Assembly (NCBI GenBank): GCA_964346185.1
Contig: CAYFTR010000003.1
Location: 1-64,000 of the forward strand
Reading direction: 5' to 3'
DNA: 64,000 bases
Source of the DNA: JAAYJS01 sp964346185
GTDB taxonomy: Bacteria; Bacillota; Clostridia; Eubacteriales; Eubacteriaceae
The notes beneath the pieces were generated by a model that worked only from the letters and a program-made list of their open reading frames with translations, did no database searches and was not told the origin of the DNA. The position numbers and the translations under genes are program-made. This document shows positions 62,521 through 64,000 of the stretch, piece after piece (the stretch's first letter is position 1; each line of letters opens with the position of its first letter).

Positions 62521-63522
62521 ATGAAAAAGAAGATGTTAGGTTTTGTTGCAGGCATATTGGCAGTGACCTTATTGGCCGGTTGTGGCGGCAACACCGCAAA
62601 AGATAACGATGCGAAAACGGCTTCGGGCATTCCTACCGTCGGTGTGATTCAATACGCACCCCACCCCTCCCTGGACAATTGCTATGAAGGATTTTTAGAG
62701 GGGTTGGCGGAAAGCGGCCTCGATAAAGATGCCGTAAAAATTGATTTTCAAAATGCTCAGGGCGATATCGCCAACAGCGACATGATGGCAAAAAATATGG
62801 TCTCCAACAATGTGGATATGGTTGTGGGAATTGCAACACCGGCGGCAATGTCGGCTTATGCCGCATCGAAAGATCAGGGAATTCCCGTCGTATTTACGGC
62901 GGTGTCCGACCCTATGGCGGCGGGCATCGTACAAGACATGGCAAAGTCCGGAACCAATGCCGTCGGCTCGTCGGACGTATTGCCTCTGGAACAACAAATG
63001 CAAATGATTCGGGAGTTTTTGCCGGAAGGTAAAAAAATCGGCATTTTGTACACCACCAGCGAACCGAACTCCGTTTCTCATTTAAATAAATTTAAAGAAC
63101 TGGCACCGAAATATAACTTTGAAATTGTAGAAGTCGGCATCACCAACGCATCGGAAGTTGCCGGCGGTGCACAGGCCCTGGTTGCCAAAGGGGTTGATTG
63201 TATCAATAATTTTACCGACAATAATGTGGTGAACAATTTAAACTCCGTTTTACAGGCGGCGGAAAAGGCGAACATACCGGTTTTCGGAAGCGAAATCGAA
63301 CAAGTTAAAAACGGCTGTATGGCATCGGAAAGTATCGATTATATTGCATTGGGACGGGAAACCGGACGGATGGCGGCAAAAATTTTAAAGGGCGAAGCCA
63401 AACCGCAAGAGATGGCCGTTTTTGAAGTGCAGGAGAGCACGCCGGTTTACAACAAAACGGTAATGGAAAAATTGGGTATCGCCCTGCCTGAAGCACTCAA
63501 AGACGCTCAAACGGTTCAATAA
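62521..63522 (+). CDS. trpX: Tryptophan ABC importer substrate-binding lipoprotein (TrpX-like)
   Basis: 333 residues from the ATG at 62521; the in-frame GTG at 62509 overlaps the likely ribosome site. Lipoprotein signal with lipobox L-L-A-G-C (C21), then an ABC_sub_bind (DUF534-type) domain: GVIQYAPHPSLDNCYEGF, VVGIATPAAMSAYAA, PVVFTAVSDPMAAGIV. TrpX proteins of Firmicutes have this domain and are often under a Trp T-box. Context supports tryptophan or indole compounds as cargo, but binding residues cannot prove it. Confidence 0.85.
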   Translation: MKKKMLGFVAGILAVTLLAGCGGNTAKDNDAKTASGIPTVGVIQYAPHPSLDNCYEGFLEGLAESGLDKDAVKIDFQNAQGDIANSDMMAKNMVSNNVDMVVGIATPAAMSAYAASKDQGIPVVFTAVSDPMAAGIVQDMAKSGTNAVGSSDVLPLEQQMQMIREFLPEGKKIGILYTTSEPNSVSHLNKFKELAPKYNFEIVEVGITNASEVAGGAQALVAKGVDCINNFTDNNVVNNLNSVLQAAEKANIPVFGSEIEQVKNGCMASESIDYIALGRETGRMAAKILKGEAKPQEMAVFEVQESTPVYNKTVMEKLGIALPEALKDAQTVQ

Positions 63523-63540
63523 GACATTAAGGAAATTAAA

Positions 63541-64000
63541 ATGGGAATTTTAGGCAATCTGACCGTTAATGTTTTAGAAGAAGGGTTTATTTATGGCATT
63601 ATGGCTTTAGGGGTCTACATCACCTATTCGGTTTTATCCTTTCCGGATTTGTCCGTCGACGGAACCTTTCCTCTGGGCATGTGCTTTGCGGCGATGTGTA
63701 TAACCGCAGGGGTAAACCCCTGGTTGACCTGTGTATTGACCTTTATGGTCGGATGTCTTGCCGGTGCGGTCACCGGTTTTCTACATGTCAAACTCAAAAT
63801 TACGGACTTGCTATCAGGAATCCTTGTCATGACGGGACTTTGGAGTATTAACCTGGTTTTAACCGGCGGTGCCGCCGTTTTGCCTTTTTACAACAAGCCG
63901 ACAATTTTTAATTCGGGCCCGGGCAGTCTTTTGCCCTTGAGCTTTCGTGTGATGATCGTTTCATTTTTAATAGTGGTGGTGGTTAAATTGGCCATCGACG
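63541..64000 (+). CDS. trpY: Tryptophan ABC importer permease (TrpY-like), 3' truncated
   Basis: The first 153 codons of a BPD_transp_2-type permease run off the window. It starts 18 nt after trpX with TAAGGAA upstream. Hydrophobic segments: IYGIMALGVYITYSVLSF, then FAAMCITAGVNPWLTCVL, GCLAGAVTGFL, ILVMTGLWSINLVL. FPDLSVDGTFPLG is the family loop. An ATPase gene (trpZ) would be expected beyond the edge. Confidence 0.85.
   Translation, partial: MGILGNLTVNVLEEGFIYGIMALGVYITYSVLSFPDLSVDGTFPLGMCFAAMCITAGVNPWLTCVLTFMVGCLAGAVTGFLHVKLKITDLLSGILVMTGLWSINLVLTGGAAVLPFYNKPTIFNSGPGSLLPLSFRVMIVSFLIVVVVKLAID

Noticed and set aside
1..64000. CRISPR arrays, intact insertion sequences, prophage genes
   Set aside because: No regularly spaced repeats, transposase or phage structural motifs were seen on either strand.

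Overview
The window reads as a chromosomal segment of an anaerobic, Gram-positive bacterium of the Clostridia. Supporting signs are strong AGGAGG ribosome sites with frequent GTG/TTG starts, a tryptophan T-box, CggR next to gap, rubrerythrin, a BMP-type nucleoside ABC transporter, the CdaA/CdaR pair, and the methyl branch of the Wood-Ljungdahl pathway including MetV. The genus cannot be fixed from sequence alone. Base composition looks to be in the mid-40s % GC by eye. No phage, CRISPR array or intact insertion sequence was found.

Layout. 1-904 (minus): cysteine synthase cut by the window edge. 1291-3845: an orphan ~600-residue protein with a PEPCK/HPr-kinase-like P-loop, then rubrerythrin. 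3955-8794: BMP-type lipoprotein, double-ATPase and two permeases, probably for nucleosides. 8801-9034: stacked hairpins and a duplicated 27-bp repeat. 9273-12999: aroB-aroA-aroC-chorismate mutase, all overlapping. 13252-16695: pyruvate carboxylase. 17449-19507: c-di-AMP synthase and its regulator. 19672-22096: an alpha/beta hydrolase and a convergent NSS-family symporter. 22366-22959: a 50-residue ORF and a histidine-kinase remnant.

23154-34111 is the one-carbon block. A RACo-like corrinoid activator diverges from a methyl-THF:corrinoid methyltransferase, followed by fhs-fchA-folD-metV-metF-lpdA-gcvH and an amidohydrolase. Together these carry formate to methyl-THF and link it to the glycine-cleavage H protein. 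No CODH/ACS, corrinoid protein or GcvP/GcvT lies in the window.

34303-38599: a decayed chloramphenicol-acetyltransferase-like gene, then a UDP-glucose-dehydrogenase homologue lacking its catalytic residues, galU and a phosphohexomutase. A tRNA-Leu(CAA) follows. 39449-46630 is a molybdenum block: a Mo-bisPGD oxidoreductase, a 16-cysteine ferredoxin, an FAD reductase, a TDT-family anion transporter and mobA-moeA-mobB. mobA carries an in-frame UGA. 46753-54913: a flavodoxin, rpoN, and cggR-gap-pgk-tpiA-gpmI. 55036-60725: secG, a K+-dependent membrane pyrophosphatase, a 700-bp gap with possible structured RNA, and a UPF0182 membrane protein. 60790-64000: a canonical promoter and a Trp T-box control a TrpB2-type tryptophan synthase and a TrpXY-like ABC importer, truncated at the edge.

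Start codons were chosen from ribosome-site spacing. All identities come from reading motifs and context; no database search was run.
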